From contig MNCI01003306.1 of assembly GCA_015680685.1 (NCBI GenBank), forward strand, positions 610,070 to 674,069: a DNA stretch of 64,000 bases, in the 5' to 3' direction. Numbering within the stretch: position 1 is the first letter of the stretch; each line of letters opens with the position of its first letter. Below, piece after piece: positions 23,930-35,953 of this stretch. Under the pieces are notes generated by a model that was not told where the DNA came from, did no database searches, and saw only the letters and a list, made by a program, of their open reading frames with translations. The DNA comes from Gnetum montanum. Taxonomy: Eukaryota; Streptophyta; Gnetopsida; Gnetales; Gnetaceae. The translations under genes and the position numbers were made by a program.

Positions 23930-25839
23930 TTGCCTCTCCTACAAGATTACGATAATACCACACTTAGTGAGGAAGTTCATTGGAGAACCAACGAACTATA
24001 TGATAATGAAGGTTGGAGTATGCAACCTAAGGTGGGGGTTTCTTGTAAATATGAATGAAAACAACGTCATCACAACGCACGAAAGCATAACTTACCCGAT
24101 GACGATGAACCCCTGCTGGCCACTACAAGCTTAACGCAAATACAAGAGGTTGTTCGAATCTCACGTAGGCATCGTAAGGAGAGTCGTCTACCCAGGCCCG
24201 ATTTAAACAACTTCCCTACTTTTTCAGGAGGCTATGACTTAGACCTGTATTGACATTTACAAGCCTTCCACAATGCTTGCACATGGAATAACATTGATAA
24301 CGGATGGCAAAAACTTAAGCTCTTTCCCATGACACTCGTTGACCATGCAAAAGTATGGTATAGATCATTAAAACCAAATTCAATATGACATTGGTCAACA
24401 ATGGTAGAAGACTTTAATGAAAAATATCAAACCTACACAAGAGTGTCAGCCTTGAGGAAAAAAATCCAAGAGTGGAAATAAGCAAAACATGAACCCTTGG
24501 ACATGGCCTTAGAAAGATATCATGCACTATTAAACAACTGTCCAAGCCATGGGTTTTCAGAGGAAAGGCTAATATACCATATCATTGATGGGCTACGTAA
24601 TGAAACAAGAGAGACCCTAGGGATGTATGCCCAAAGTCAACTATATGAACTATGAACCCATCAAGTCCAAGATCTTATTAAGTGGGTAGNAAGGTCCATG
24701 ATTATAAAAAGGAGAAATCAACCTATCACAAGGAGAAAGAACTATCTTTTCCGATACAACAATCATTAGAAAAAGTCGAGGCAAGGATCAATAAGATGTT
24801 GGAATGGACGTATCAAAAGTGTGGAGAATGTGTCAATATTCTTGGAGATAGAGTTTTGACAACCCAAGAAGTAGGACAAAACATTAGACATTTGGAAAAA
24901 AAGAATGAAGAGAATAAGTGATCAACTGCTAACCATACATATGAATGCAACATATGCTTGTACGATCACCCCAATGGCCAATGCCCAATATTGTTACATT
25001 TACATGAGCATTGGGGAAACACGTTACATCCAAAGTTCATACAGAGATACTGTGTTCGATCACAGTGGCAACAATCCCAGTCGTGGGGGAGACCACCACT
25101 AAACTAGAGGCACCATTCATATCATTCGAATCCAAATGCTTATCTTGTTCAACATCCTATTTCTCCAACTAGGCCAACGCACTTTATCTCACCACAGTAC
25201 CATTCTCCTCAATACTATTAACCCATGCCTCCAACACAACCACCGCCTTGTGTACCTTACACTTCTCCAAATTTTCAACATTCTCATCCTTTCCCTCCTT
25301 CTACAGTGCCACCAATTGTTCCTAAGGTGCCTACACCACAACAACAAACCATGAACGCCACTTGCGCTACTACTACCAACAGCAGTGAAAAGCCTCCTCG
25401 ACATCCAAAGTGTCCCTTCTTTAAACATGACCGTAAGAAGGGACAACACAATTCCGAGGCCACTACATCCTCCAACTCAACACAAGTCCCATACTATGGT
25501 GCACCCTTACCTTTTAACCCAATGCCTCATGTCACTTCATCAGGGCCACCAACTAACACTCCAACAACCATATGGCCTAATGAACACAATCATGGAAGGC
25601 AACATCCCGATCCTTACATACTATCTAACGGTCCCAAATATCATAGTGGGTCAACTCGTTATCCGGGGACTACATCGTATAAAGTGCCCTACTATGCTTA
25701 CCATAACCAAGTGTGTGAACCCTAACAGGGTAAGTATGGATCAATTCCAATATTTCCAACATGTAAGGATCCTCACCCTTCATTTATTAGTCCTTTCCAT
25801 CCTCAACCATTTAGCTATGAGGGATATCCCCCATTCTAG
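23930..25839 (+). pseudogene. Element A gag (degenerate)
   Basis: Gag forms the particle that packages element RNA. The capsid-like part (24225-24660) has WYRSLKPNSI, a WSTM..DFNEKYQTYTRVS segment and ERLIYHIIDGLRNETRETLG, typical of the retrotransposon gag domain. A CX2CX3HX4C zinc knuckle, CNICLYDHPNGQC, lies at 24946-24984. The remainder is Pro/Gln/Asn-rich and ends in SYEGYPPF before the stop at 25837-25839. The ATG of B (39921) is replaced here by attg, and several stops break the frame. An unknown base at 24690 marks a place where about 75 bases present in B are missing. Confidence 0.8.
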
Positions 25840-26353
25840 TAACAAGCAGGATTAATAACCACTTTTTATTTTCTTTAATTTTACAACTTTTTGTTTTCTA
25901 GTTTTTCAGTTTTCAAATTCTTGTTTTACCTTTTTGTCTTTTTATCTTTTTACATTTTTGTAAGTAATCTCATACATGAATAAAACACTCATGTGGATCG
26001 TTGGTTGAGGTGTGTTCTATGTTATTAAGTCATGAGTGATCAATTATTTGGACAGTAAGCCCATTACACCCACTCATCCATTTTGCAAATAAGAGGTTCT
26101 ATTCGAGGGTACAGTGATATTCTTGATATTTTTTAAAACTCAAAATTATTTTTGTGTTCATTATACCCAGAATGAAGAAGGATGGACCAAGAGGGAATGA
26201 TTAGGGTGTGAGATCAAGGGGACTTGCGAATTCTCCTTGGTGACGTATGTGAGAGTTATCATGCAATGTGGTTATACTAATATCCTTGTAGATCTAATGA
26301 AAATGGGAGTAAGAGTAATCAAAAAGGGACACTCAAAATCCAATGTTGTTCTA

Positions 26354-26408
26354 GGGGATCCCACTAGAAAGACATGCACCCATGCCTGAAGGTTGGCGGC
26401 TTCTCTGG
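26354..26408 (+). other. Conserved spacer hairpin motif, element A copy
   Basis: It reads GGGATCCCACTAGAAAGACA, then tgcacccatgcctgaagg and ttggcggcttctctgg. The same motif is in B (42469-42524), D (two copies, 51475-51520 and 51571-51624) and E (17461-17505). A small stem GCC...GGC is kept. Confidence 0.6.
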
Positions 26409-26857
26409 ATTTAGTATTCAAAAAAAAAAGAGAAAAAAAATAAAAGAAAAAAAAAACAAAGTGCCACAAAACAAAAGTCACTCCTTCCTTGAACAAAACA
26501 CCAAGCGATTGTACGCCTTATTGTTGTGGTACTCTCATAGTTGCTCATCATGGGATGAAACAATGTGATGTCATTGTTTAGAGGAATGGACTTGCTCTTG
26601 ATCTTGGAATGACGGGTTAATGACACGCTAATCATGCTTTTCACGCAGGTTTCATTGTGCCCTAGGTCAGTTACCTCATGTCCCAATCTCTACACTCCCT
26701 TTCTATAGTTCGTCTCATCTCACTATTCATGTAATTGTTACTCATGTCTTATGTAGCATAGAATTCTTACCTCATTTCAGTGATATTTACATGTGTGTGT
26801 TTTGTGGAGTTGGTGCGGATTACATCTACCCTTCTAGTGCCCATGGACACTTTAAGT

Positions 26858-26918
26858 GTGGTTACATAAGGGCATTATAGGTTGAAACCTGCTTTGGGGA
26901 GGATCCACTTATGTAATC
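26858..26918 (+). other. Conserved spacer block, element A copy (possible structured RNA)
   Basis: Outer arms GGTTACATAAG and CTTATGTAATC pair. An inner GGTT-GA-AACC stem precedes the near-invariant TGCTTTGGGGAGGATCCACTT. The outer arms differ between elements but stay complementary. Confidence 0.75.
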
Positions 26919-27224
26919 TTTGTAATCTTTACTTATGATATCGCTCACACACACCATTTCTCACCCTCAGCTTATTTTTCATAACATTCTTTCCTTACTA
27001 TTACCCCTCTGAATTTCAACATTACCATGAACCATCACATAACCTTTTTCTTACCACCCGAGGTTTTATTGATCAATTACACTCACTCATCATTATTCGT
27101 GTCTTCAAAACCATCTAATTACCTGAGAACTCCTTAACAATAGCCTAATGTCCTAAGTTACAATGTTTATTTCCAGAAAATCCCTTTAAAAATTCGGTAT
27201 TTTGTTGTGCCTCATATCACTAGG

Positions 27225-27290
27225 GATGAGATATCGCGTATGCAATGTATCGTATGTGATATTACATCCCCACAACCTATAAATAGGTGA
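27225..27290 (+). promoter_or_regulatory. Element A internal promoter-like segment for ORF2
   Basis: gatgagatatcgcgtatgc and tatcgtatgtgatatt recall the GATATC palindromes of the LTR promoter side. They are followed by CCTATAAATAGG (TATA at 27278-27285). The distance from these motifs to the TATA resembles that in the LTR. A transcript from here would start near 27310 and carry the intron and ORF2. Confidence 0.6.
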
Positions 27291-27524
27291 CCCCCCTACA
27301 ACACTTAGCATCATTTTTGCCATTCACACAGGGGAGTTTTCAAATTTTTTCTCTATGACTTGCGATTGAGCGACCCTTGCTTTTCTCATGCTGGTACTCC
27401 AATTTCAATTTCGTTTGAACTTGCTTGAACCTGGAGTGTTCAGCTTAGTCATGGGGGAGGGACACCTGCCACAACATGCCTAAATTTTTTGGAATTTATC
27501 ATTGCCCAAAGGACATCATCTAGG

Positions 27525-27753
27525 GTAATTAGCTATAACACTTAGAATAATTGTGCCCAAAAATCATTTAATCCTTAGGTATACTGGGAAATTAAAATTG
27601 AAAAAAAAACACCTAAGTAAAAAGGAATCCATTATTACAAACTTTTGGGCAAGATCACATGGAGATAAAATAAGATCATTAATTAAGGCAAGTAGTAAGG
27701 TATACCTTAACTTTAAAAACAACCTTACTAACGCTTGGCCCGTGTGATTGCAG
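27525..27753 (+). other. Probable intron ahead of element A ORF2
   Basis: Donor TAGG|GTAATT at 27525, acceptor GTGATTGCAG ending at 27753, directly before the ORF2 ATG. The donor, the acceptor and their place relative to ORF2 are shared with B, D and E although the sequence between has diverged. Confidence 0.55.
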
Positions 27754-30542
27754 ATGGCCCCGAAACATGAACAACAGGAAGGTCCTACTCAAGGTGGGAG
27801 CAAATGATCACTGAGAGGTGGAAGAAAAGGTCCTGCTGAACAACATGCAGAATAGGAGGAGCAACCATTTAGCATTCATCAAGAGGAACCTCCTACTAGA
27901 TAGTCTGGGCAAGCAGAAGGAGGAGCTACTGTAGTGCCTAAATAGGGACAACATCTCACGTTGCCCCAAGATTATGTTCAGGCCATCCATGAGAAGTCCA
28001 CATTCGCTGCAGTGATTGTGGAATTGAACTTCGAATCTTTTGCAAAGTTTGATCCTGAGGCTATTAGGGATCACCTCATAGGGTATCCCTTATGGTCTAT
28101 CCTCTCTGAAAGCGGTGCCTGGTACCTAGGAGAGATGTACCAATTTTGGCACAATAGGGAGCAAGGTACAATTGTCAATATTTGCAGGGTGACAGTTGAT
28201 TTCTCCACACAGGCCATTTCAGAAGTGTTAAACCTTCCGAATACAGGGCCCAAAGTTGCTCAGTTATCCACCCATTCAGACCCCGATGTGCGAAAGGATT
28301 GCTTGGAAAAGGCTTATGGCAAAGATAAAACATTTGGTGAGTTGACGATGGAAGAGAGGATTTATTTTAAAATTGGAACATATCACCTCTTCCCCACAAA
28401 AGGCTTGAAAAGGATATCAACATATGCGGCTAGGGGATGTGCAGTGTTGATGGGAAAGGTTAACGATAACCTACCCCATCTATATTTAACGGAAATCCTA
28501 AGGTGGTTTGAGGAATGGAAGACAGGGAAGATGGAATTGCCTTTTCCTTGTCTTATCAGAAAGTTGTGCCAACGGGCTGTAATCAGAGAATATACCAACG
28601 ATGTCCTCCGAAAATCCCAAACTGCTTCATATGCCAAATTGCTAAAGGTGCCAGCTCCAAGGAAAAGCATTGGCGAAGAGTTGGGACTAGAACAAGAAGA
28701 AGAATAGATGGTTGGACCAATTGCAACTCAACTTGTAGGACCCATCCAACCTCCAAGCATAGGCCCCAGCCAACAATAGAAAGTAGGGCCCAGCACAGGC
28801 TAGGATCGGCCACCATCGCCGCAAGACTACAGACTGTCGATGAGCCATCTTAGGGCCATCGCTGAGATGATCAGTTGGGGAAGTTGTGATGACGCAAACC
28901 TCTTCCACGTCATTGACAATGCCATACAGCCCACTGTTTCTTTAGATCGCATGAGAGGTGAAGTCTCTATTCACACAGGAGGATGGGAAAGTAGATGGTC
29001 ACAACAAATCTCAGGAAATGCGGCATCTTTCCAGGTGCAATTAGAGACTGGTGAAGGGGCCACTGTGGTGGTCATGTAACACCAGAATGCCACAGGAGCT
29101 GTAGAAGTGGTCACTGACCACATCAAAGAATCCTTTAACATACCTGTTGTGCCATCGGCAGATTTCACAGGAGCACGGGATGCTCAAACCTTGGCTAGAA
29201 CCTCAATTACTCCTATGAAACATGAGGATGTGCTTGATCGATTGCTCCAAACAGGGCAAGTAATGACATCCCTATTTGACATTCCTCAGGATGTTACGGC
29301 AATTCAGTCAGACCTCATTTCCACAAAGGGAAAGCTAGTCTTAACAGAAGTGAGGGCTGAGCATGCGAAAGCAGAAGTGCAGAAACTACAAGAGCAGATC
29401 GTGGCCTTACAAGCAGCATAGCGGGATCCTCTGCAATTTGTTCCCATAGACCAGCTAGATAATTTTAGAACTGAGCAACTAACAAAGCTAATAGCAAAGA
29501 ATAAAAGGGTGGCTAATGAAAAAGAGAAGGCTTTTTGGGATGCCTTCGTAGCACAGGTGCAAACTCATGCACATCTTAAGGACTCAAGGCCTTACAAGAA
29601 GAAAACAAGCAACTTGTTGCGGACAACCTTCGGTTGACCATCACGGAAAAGCAAAAGAACATTCTCGAGGAACACTTTCATTAATTGCGAGAACAATTTG
29701 TCCAGGTCAACCAAGATGTAAGTTGTCTAGCTAGAGAGAATTGAACCCTCTTGATGGAGGAGGTACACGCCATACGTCAAAAGTCAGCTATTGAGATAAG
29801 CGCATGACAAAATGAGACTAAACGACATGAAAAGCTGAAGGAGCACTTCCGAGATCAGGTGGGGATGCACAACAAAATCCTTGAGAAGGAGATCCATATG
29901 GCCAAGGCCTAGATCAACCCTATTAGTGCTCAACACACTGACTGGCAGGCCATATTGGACACATATGCCTTCACCCACCAAGCAGAAGTTAAGAGTCGGG
30001 ACCTGCAGATTTAGGATTTGATAGAATACATGGAGTTGGTGAACCTAAGATATGCCAACCTTGCCATGTTAACAGCAGGGCACCCGAGAATAGAGCTCGA
30101 GCAGCAGGTAGCAACCACCCACATCAAATACGAAGCAGAATTTGTAGAACGTAAGAAGCTGTTAGAGAAACTAGAAGTTGCAAATTCTAAACTTGAGGTG
30201 GTGAAAGCCAGCTACCAAGGATAGAAAGGTGTCGCAACAGACTTGGCTCGATGGCTAGCAAATTTTCAAGAGTACAAAGATAAAGCTAGGGCCTATGAGG
30301 AGGAATGACGGGTGTTCGCAGCTTGGTACCTCAAAGCCAATCAAATGTTTTCGCAACTACCCTGTCTGTGGGAAGTGCCGACTCCGTCAAACATTGGAAC
30401 ATTAGCATGGACGGCACAAGACCCTCGGACCGAAGAGGAGAAGCTCTAGGCCATACTTTAGTGTCATCAAGCCTCAAAACCTGAAGCACAAGACAAAGGG
30501 AAGGCACCAATGGAGGAGCCACCGCCACCGGGAACTACATGA
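27754..30542 (+). pseudogene. Element A ORF2: plant-transposon-protein-like domain plus coiled coil (degenerate)
   Basis: Starts MAPKHEQQEGPTQ. The longest open part (27961-28707) holds FDPEAIRDHLIGYPLWSILS, WYLGEMYQFWHNREQGTIVN and VDFSTQAISEVLNLPNTGPK. This pattern recalls the putative plant transposon protein domain (PF20167-like) found in Athila-type elements. A middle part (28840-29421) includes SFNIPVVPSADF. A long Glu/Lys/Gln-rich helical region then runs to about 30230, and the tail PMEEPPPPGTT ends at the stop 30540-30542. About ten in-frame stops or shifts occur. The position between gag and the 3' LTR matches that of env-like genes in Athila elements, but I see no signal peptide or membrane segment. 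Function unknown. Confidence 0.7.
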
Positions 30543-30695
30543 GTTCCACCCATTTTTGTAGATGTAGAACATTTGTGTTGTGTCTTTATTTTGTTTTTAT
30601 TTCACACTGCAGCATAGTCCCATTTTCACCATCCAATAATCCCATACCTATCCACTATGTAATAACTGTAACTCGAGGATGAGTTTTCATTCAAT

Positions 30696-30705
30696 CGTGG
30701 GGGTA
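30696..30705 (+). other. Element A polypurine tract
   Basis: CGTGGGGGTA directly before the 3' LTR, as in B, C and E. Confidence 0.85.
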
Positions 30706-31532
30706 TAATGAGTTGTGTTTTGGGTTACCACGATATCGCATACGCGATATCGCAGCTAAGTCGTGATATTGCGTACGCGATATCGCAGCCCGCCGCCAGT
30801 TCTATAAATAAGAGGCGGCTCTCCCTTTTTTCAGATCCAAATTTAGTTCCTTAGCGAAGCTCTAGTAGTTTTTCCCTTCCAGAGATAGAATAATTTCCCA
30901 ATGTTTGCCCGCAGTGTGGTGATTGTAATTGTACGGCATCCTTTATTTGAGTGTGACGTACTTGGACACGCACATGAACGAAAATAAAGATCGAGATTAC
31001 TTTATCATTGCAGCATTCACTTAGTTTAATTAATTATTCATTTAATTGTTATTTATTGCTTTCTTAGTTAATCTCTCTTACCCTTATCTCATGTTAACGC
31101 GGAATGAGTACGACTTAATCACGAGCATTTAAGTGTGACTACTTGGTAACCCAGTAGCGTACCTAGGCCATGCTCTTGGTAATCCTAGTGGTAGTCATGC
31201 ACGAAGTCCAAGATGTGTATGGATGATTAAGGAACGGATGCTCATCGCACTTAGGCTAGTTTAGACTCTCTTACCCTTTCCTCTTAGCTTAGCAAATATT
31301 ACATTCCATTGTCTTCAGGAGTAGCATTAGATTAGAAACACATCATATACCTCACTCTAGACTAAACCATACGTGACAAAGCTAATACTAGTCCAAGTGG
31401 GAAGATAGCGAACTACGACCTAAGGCTAACTATCTAGGTGCCACAACTAGTCCGTCTATGGAGTTCGACCGGATCGCATGTGTAACGCTCGTATTCATAT
31501 GGTTGAGTGTAGGGGTACCTCGCCACTCATCA
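30706..31532 (+). repeat. Element A, 3' LTR
   Basis: Starts TAATGAG (TG changed to TA) and ends ACTCATCA. It carries two GATATC palindrome units (30731-30752 and 30764-30786) where the 5' LTR has one, then TATAAATA at 30803-30810. This accounts for the 33-base length difference between the LTRs. Confidence 0.93.
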
Positions 31533-31537
31533 GAAAC

Positions 31538-33580
31538 AAAACTTCAATTACTAGGTAACACAAAATTGAAATGAACATTTATTGTGATGTAAGATCAACA
31601 ACTAATGACTAATTTTCATCATTAGGAAGAATAAATTCAAGTGTCTTATTTGCATCAATATCACTAGAAGAAGTAACTACATATTTTTGCTTTCTAGTTG
31701 GTAAATCTACATTATAAAAATCAACAAAAATTTTAGCATCAATAAAACGAGTAGAAAGTTTAGCATCAATAGAAGATGGAGGGAATTTAGAATCTCCCAT
31801 AGGGGAATGATAAATTCTAGAGAAATTAATTTTGCTGGTAAAACCCCCAAGATCCAGAAAACATTGAACACTAGACTTAGAGCCAACTATCATTGGCAAA
31901 AGCACAACTTGAAGTTGCAATTATAGAGGAATATGATAGGGCCTTAAGTGTGACTCAAACCAGCAATCTCTTGCCTAACAATGAGGTGTTAGCCTAATGG
32001 TAAAATTCTTGATTTGAAAGCTCCAAGTCATGGGTTTGATTTTAGTGGGCAATGCTAAGTTATAAAGTTCTAATTGGAGTATATACCTTGGGGTGTGTAC
32101 CTATACTACATTTAATTATTTCAGGGTCCAACATGCCACATATCATAAGCTTTTTAATATATATTTTTCTTTCAAATGTCACACCATATTCATGAGGATA
32201 ATAGGCTTAAATTATCAAGAGATTTCAACTCAATAACGGTTAAAAGCCTGGGCATAGTCAAACTATATGTATAAGGACTATGTTGTTAAGTAGAGAGTGA
32301 CCATATTAAATCATTGTCAAATCTATTGCCTATCTTAACCATTAGACCATCATAGATGGGATAAAGGCACTAAGATGATGATGATGCTTAATGGTTAAAA
32401 GCTTAATATCAACTTTCTTTTGGACTCACTATGTTACTAGTCTAGGGACATGTTCTAGGCACTACTATACGTGTCAATATCTTCTAAAAAGAACATGAAT
32501 TAATGATGTTTAAGAAATACTTATTTCATGACATAGTATTTCAATCATGTCACATGATTGAATATCTTAAAAATGCATTATTAAACCTTTAAAAAGGAAA
32601 ATTTTAAATTTTATAACAAATTCTCAATTTTCAAGTTAAATAAAATTTAGATGATGCTAATCCATGCTATTATAGCAGGTGGAATAAGGTTTCTTAAAAT
32701 GAAAGAATCTTATCATAATGTTTGTTGACATGAAGGAATCATATCTACTACCATTTATTGTGGATTGTGGAAGTAAAGTTTGTTGAAATGGAAGGATTGT
32801 CATCTATTGCCCATTTATTGAAAGATGGGACCGGTTTTAGATTTAAAGAGTTTCATTTGTTCACACTCACACATTTGACAAGGTCTTTTTAATTTAATTG
32901 TTATTTGTATTTGAAGCAAGAAAATAATCAATAAGTAAGAAGTTATTAGTTTGGGTGAAAGAACGAGTCCAACATAGAGATAGCTATGGTGGACCCAACA
33001 AATTAATGCGTGCATGATGAAGCCCCAATTTGAAATCCAATGGGCAGCTGTTAAGAGAATTAGGTGGGGCGTTGAGGGATCCTATGAGCTTTTAGGTACT
33101 TCTCTGCAAGTCATTTTCAGACATCTGTACAAGAGGAAACTGATTGGTTGCTTGAGTGTACTTGAAGCATCCATTTAAATGGCCTTCAAACTTGGTGAAA
33201 CAATTCACCAAAAGTTTTACCATCCAAATTCTGTTTGTGGCCATTGAATTCCTCCACCAATTCCTCATGTGACTAATCCCAAATAGTTTCACTTTAAGGA
33301 TATCCATACATCTGTAAAGAAATATGTACCGGAAACTTATTTTTTTCTTGGTTTTACTGTTGAAATTGAAACTGAACTAAACTGAACTTTTATTATATCT
33401 GCAGACCTTTTAAAACTGAACTTTTATGAAGTTGGTGGACCTTTTGAATATCTAGGGACAGTAATAATAGACCTGCCAAAAAGTTTTGAAAACATTATAA
33501 AATTGCCACTGTTCCGGCCAATCTGAAATCGGTTTGTATGTTCTCTGTGCATTAAAAACCATAGTCCTCCGAATACTGGG
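31538..33580. other. Intergenic region upstream of the XTH gene
   Basis: AT-rich DNA with a SINE-like pair (31918-32140) and no recognised gene. Open frames at 31609-31920 and 32815-33015 have no family features. Confidence 0.5.
31918..32140. repeat. SINE-like repeats, two copies head to head
   Basis: A plus-strand copy at 31981-32140 has the A-box-like gttagcctaatgg, the B-box-like gggtttgatttt and a tail (gctaagttataaagttct, cttggggtgtgtacct, atttcagggtcc). The tail matches the interrupted copy at 2574-2660. The left part (31918-31978) is a minus-strand fragment ending in a B-box-like ggtttgagtc. Confidence 0.6.
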
Positions 33581-34010
33581 TCATACAGCACATGAGCTTT
33601 GATTGGTATCTGCTACCCACCAGCAGCAGATGCTGCTTGAATCGTCAAATCCATGATAGATTTCCCATCTCTGGCAGCAGCCCACATGCCATGATTCCCT
33701 TTTGTTTTGTTTAGAAGCAACAACCGAGCAGCTTCCAGATGCCATGTTCAAACATATTTCATTTTCCTCTTTGTCTGCAACAAAGCAATAATACATTTTG
33801 ATTCAACGCACGCCCATCTTGAACTTGGATCCACGCGTATCCCATCCTTCTCCCGCCATCCATGGCTTTTTCAGATTCAAGCAAGAAAACCCTGGATTTA
33901 TCCCAGACATTCTGCTCTGGTGTGGGCTGAAGTTGTTGAAAATCAACTTTATTCTTGCAGTTAGAGTTGACCGACAAGCAGTTACTGCCACTCCTCCCGC
34001 TCCTCAACTC

Positions 34011-34017
34011 TATAAAT
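34011..34017 (+). promoter_or_regulatory. TATA box of the XTH gene
   Basis: TATAAAT in CTCTATAAATGTGG. Transcription would start near 34040, leaving a short leader before the ATG at 34064 or 34097. Confidence 0.65.
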
Positions 34018-34096
34018 GTGGCCACCATTGCCATTTCTATGCAGTATTGTATTATTAGTTCTGATGAGCAGGATTTTCAGATTTTTCTTACCAGAG

Positions 34097-35953
34097 ATGG
34101 GAAGGGTTGCAGGAAGGATTTTTGGGAGCTTATTGATACTGGTGATTGTGACAACCCAAGCAATGGCTGATTCTTTTGATGACAATTACATTATAACTTG
34201 GGGAGGATATCACGTCAGAAGCTATGACTCACGCAGAGTAGTGCAGCTTGTTATGGACAGAAATTCAGGTAACTGTGATCATTCATGGGCCATGAATGAC
34301 ATTTTGATGATCAGGAGTTTTTGCTAATTTTGCAGAAATTTGAATGTTAATGCAGGTTCAGGATTCCAGTCCAAGAGCAAGTATCTATATGGGAATTTTA
34401 CAACAAGAATAAAATTGGTGCATGGGGACTCTTCTGGAATAGTGACTGCATTTTATGTGAGCTCAAAATTTTCCATATTATAGTTTGCAATCAGTTTAGC
34501 TTTAACAGATTTTGCAGCACAGTTTTGATGGATTGAATGTTTTGCTCTATCTGGGGCGATTATGCAGCTGACCAGCCAAGAAAATTCCCACCATGATGAA
34601 GTCGACTTTGAGTTTTTGGGAGCAACAAGTGGAAACCTGTACAGGGTTCAGACAAACGTGTTTGTGGATGGTGGAGGGAACAGGGAAGAAAAAATCCGCC
34701 TCTGGTTTGATCCCACAACGGACTTTCACACCTATTCCATCATTTGGGATGCCCTGCAGATTCTGTAAGTTGCCACTATCTAATTTAGAACCATAATATT
34801 TAATTATTAAGGATTCTTATTTGGAGTAATGCTAAGATGCTCTGCAGATTCTATAAGTTGCCACTATCTAATTTAGAACCATAAATTTTAATTATTAAGG
34901 ATCATTATTTGGAGTAATAATGAGGTGCTTGTTTTTTCAGTTGAAATCAAAAATATTTAGGCTTTCAAGCATTCCCAGACCCTCCCAGAATCCAGAATCC
35001 TGCTACAGCATTGAGTCTTTAAATGATAATGGTATTTCAATCAAATATAAATTGTTTGTTTCTTTCCTTGATAAACATTGAGCGTGATGACCCTTTTAAT
35101 AAATTTTAATTATTAAAAAAATAAAATACAAAAAACAGGATAATGGTAACTTCGCACACTCTACAGAGTCAAACTAGGATTTGGGCTGTACGCATTTCAA
35201 TCAAGAATGAATTTTCTTCCCTTGATTCTATTTTTCTCGAATAATGCCCTTTTTCCGTTCCTGCTAGAATTTCCCTTTCTTAACTAATCATCATTTAGGT
35301 TTCTGGACAGTGAAACTGAAAAGGTGGATTGCATTTCAAAATAAGATCTGGATTCTTATCTTTAGCTCTCTTTAATTCCTACGAAGAGCTGAATTGTTAG
35401 TCTTCAATTTATTTATTTGCTAAAGAACAATCTGTTTCATTTCTCAAATTGAAGCACTTATTTCTATAAACCTGTGGACTGATATTCTCTGGTTGTGGGT
35501 GGATTACCGAACAGATTCATGGTGGATGGACAAGTAATAAGAATATTCAAGAATCTCAACAAAGCTTTGAAGGTGCCATTCCCATTATCAAAGCCAATGT
35601 TTGTGGTTGCCAGTATCTGGAATGGAGAAGATTGGGCAACAGATGGAGGAAAAAGAAAGATCAGGTGGAGCAATGCTCCATTTCATGTTTCATTTCAAGG
35701 ATTTGACATTCAAGGAGGAAAGTGTGGTTCCATTATTCCCACAAACCAGTCTTCTTCTTCTTCATCTTCCTCCTGCTTGCCTTCAAATTCTTCGTCACCT
35801 TGGAGTTATGCTCCTCCTAAGCCCCTGGTTGCAGATCAGCAGAGATCTCTGCAACGCATCAGAAATACATATCTTACCTATACTTACTGCAGGGACAAAG
35901 CTAGGTATCCAAAAACACCTCCTGAGTGCAGAGATAATGAATTTTATCCTTAG
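34097..35953 (+). CDS. Xyloglucan endotransglucosylase/hydrolase (XTH), four exons
   Basis: This secreted GH16 enzyme cuts xyloglucan and rejoins it to another chain in the cell wall. Exons: 34097-34268, 34356-34456, 34568-34764 and 35515-35953, all with GT...AG introns and matching phases; about 302 residues, a normal XTH length. A signal peptide ([13 protein letters not shown], cleavage before DSFDDNY) leads the GH16 domain. The active-site motif [10 protein letters not shown] is intact at the start of exon 3, followed by [20 protein letters not shown] and, across intron 3, [16 protein letters not shown]. The C-terminal domain has the expected Cys residues ([16 protein letters not shown]). 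Oddities: the N-glycosylation site usually right after the active site is GATSG here, and a run of eight Ser precedes the C-terminal domain. ATG 34064 is an in-frame alternative; 34097 has the better start context and signal peptide. Subgroup unassigned. Confidence 0.93.
34748..34922 (+). repeat. 88-base tandem duplication over the XTH exon 3 / intron 3 border
   Basis: Copy 1 (34748-34835) includes the end of exon 3 and the donor ATTCT|GTAAGT. Copy 2 (34836-34922) repeats it with ATTCTATAAGT, so the second donor GT is AT. Copy 2 lies wholly in intron 3, and splicing should use the first donor. Confidence 0.85.

Larger units (their letters stand above)
25840..27224. other. Element A noncoding spacer
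   Basis: A T-rich stretch (25860-25980) follows gag, then segments colinear with B, D and E. These include an AATAAAA near 25980, the GACATG-hairpin motif (26354-26408) and the conserved 60-base block (26858-26918). No protein family similarity was found, and the short open frames are not conserved in B. Confidence 0.65.
22992..31532 (+). mobile_element. Element A: non-autonomous Tat/Athila-like retrotransposon
   Basis: LTRs at 22992-23785 and 30706-31532 are flanked by the exact target duplication gaaac (22987-22991 and 31533-31537). Order: LTR, primer binding site, gag, spacer with two conserved blocks, internal promoter-like segment, intron, ORF2, polypurine tract, LTR. No protease, reverse transcriptase, RNase H or integrase is visible in the 6.9 kb interior. 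The LTRs differ mainly by scattered substitutions and by one extra GATATC palindrome unit in the 3' LTR. The two genes carry stops, and the gag start codon is lost. Confidence 0.93.

Noticed and set aside
25225-25855. Two overlapping plus-strand frames of 156-166 codons and their minus-strand mates as separate genes
   Set aside because: They fall in the low-complexity Pro/Gln/Asn-rich end of element A gag; the same region in B is in gag frame with stops.
34016-34063. Upstream Met at 34016 as the XTH start
   Set aside because: This ATG overlaps the TATA box (34011-34017) and would lie before the transcription start.
35495-35514. In-frame extension of XTH exon 4 upstream (VGGLPNR)
   Set aside because: Splicing at 35515 gives [16 protein letters not shown] with matching phase and the family pattern; the extension would break it.
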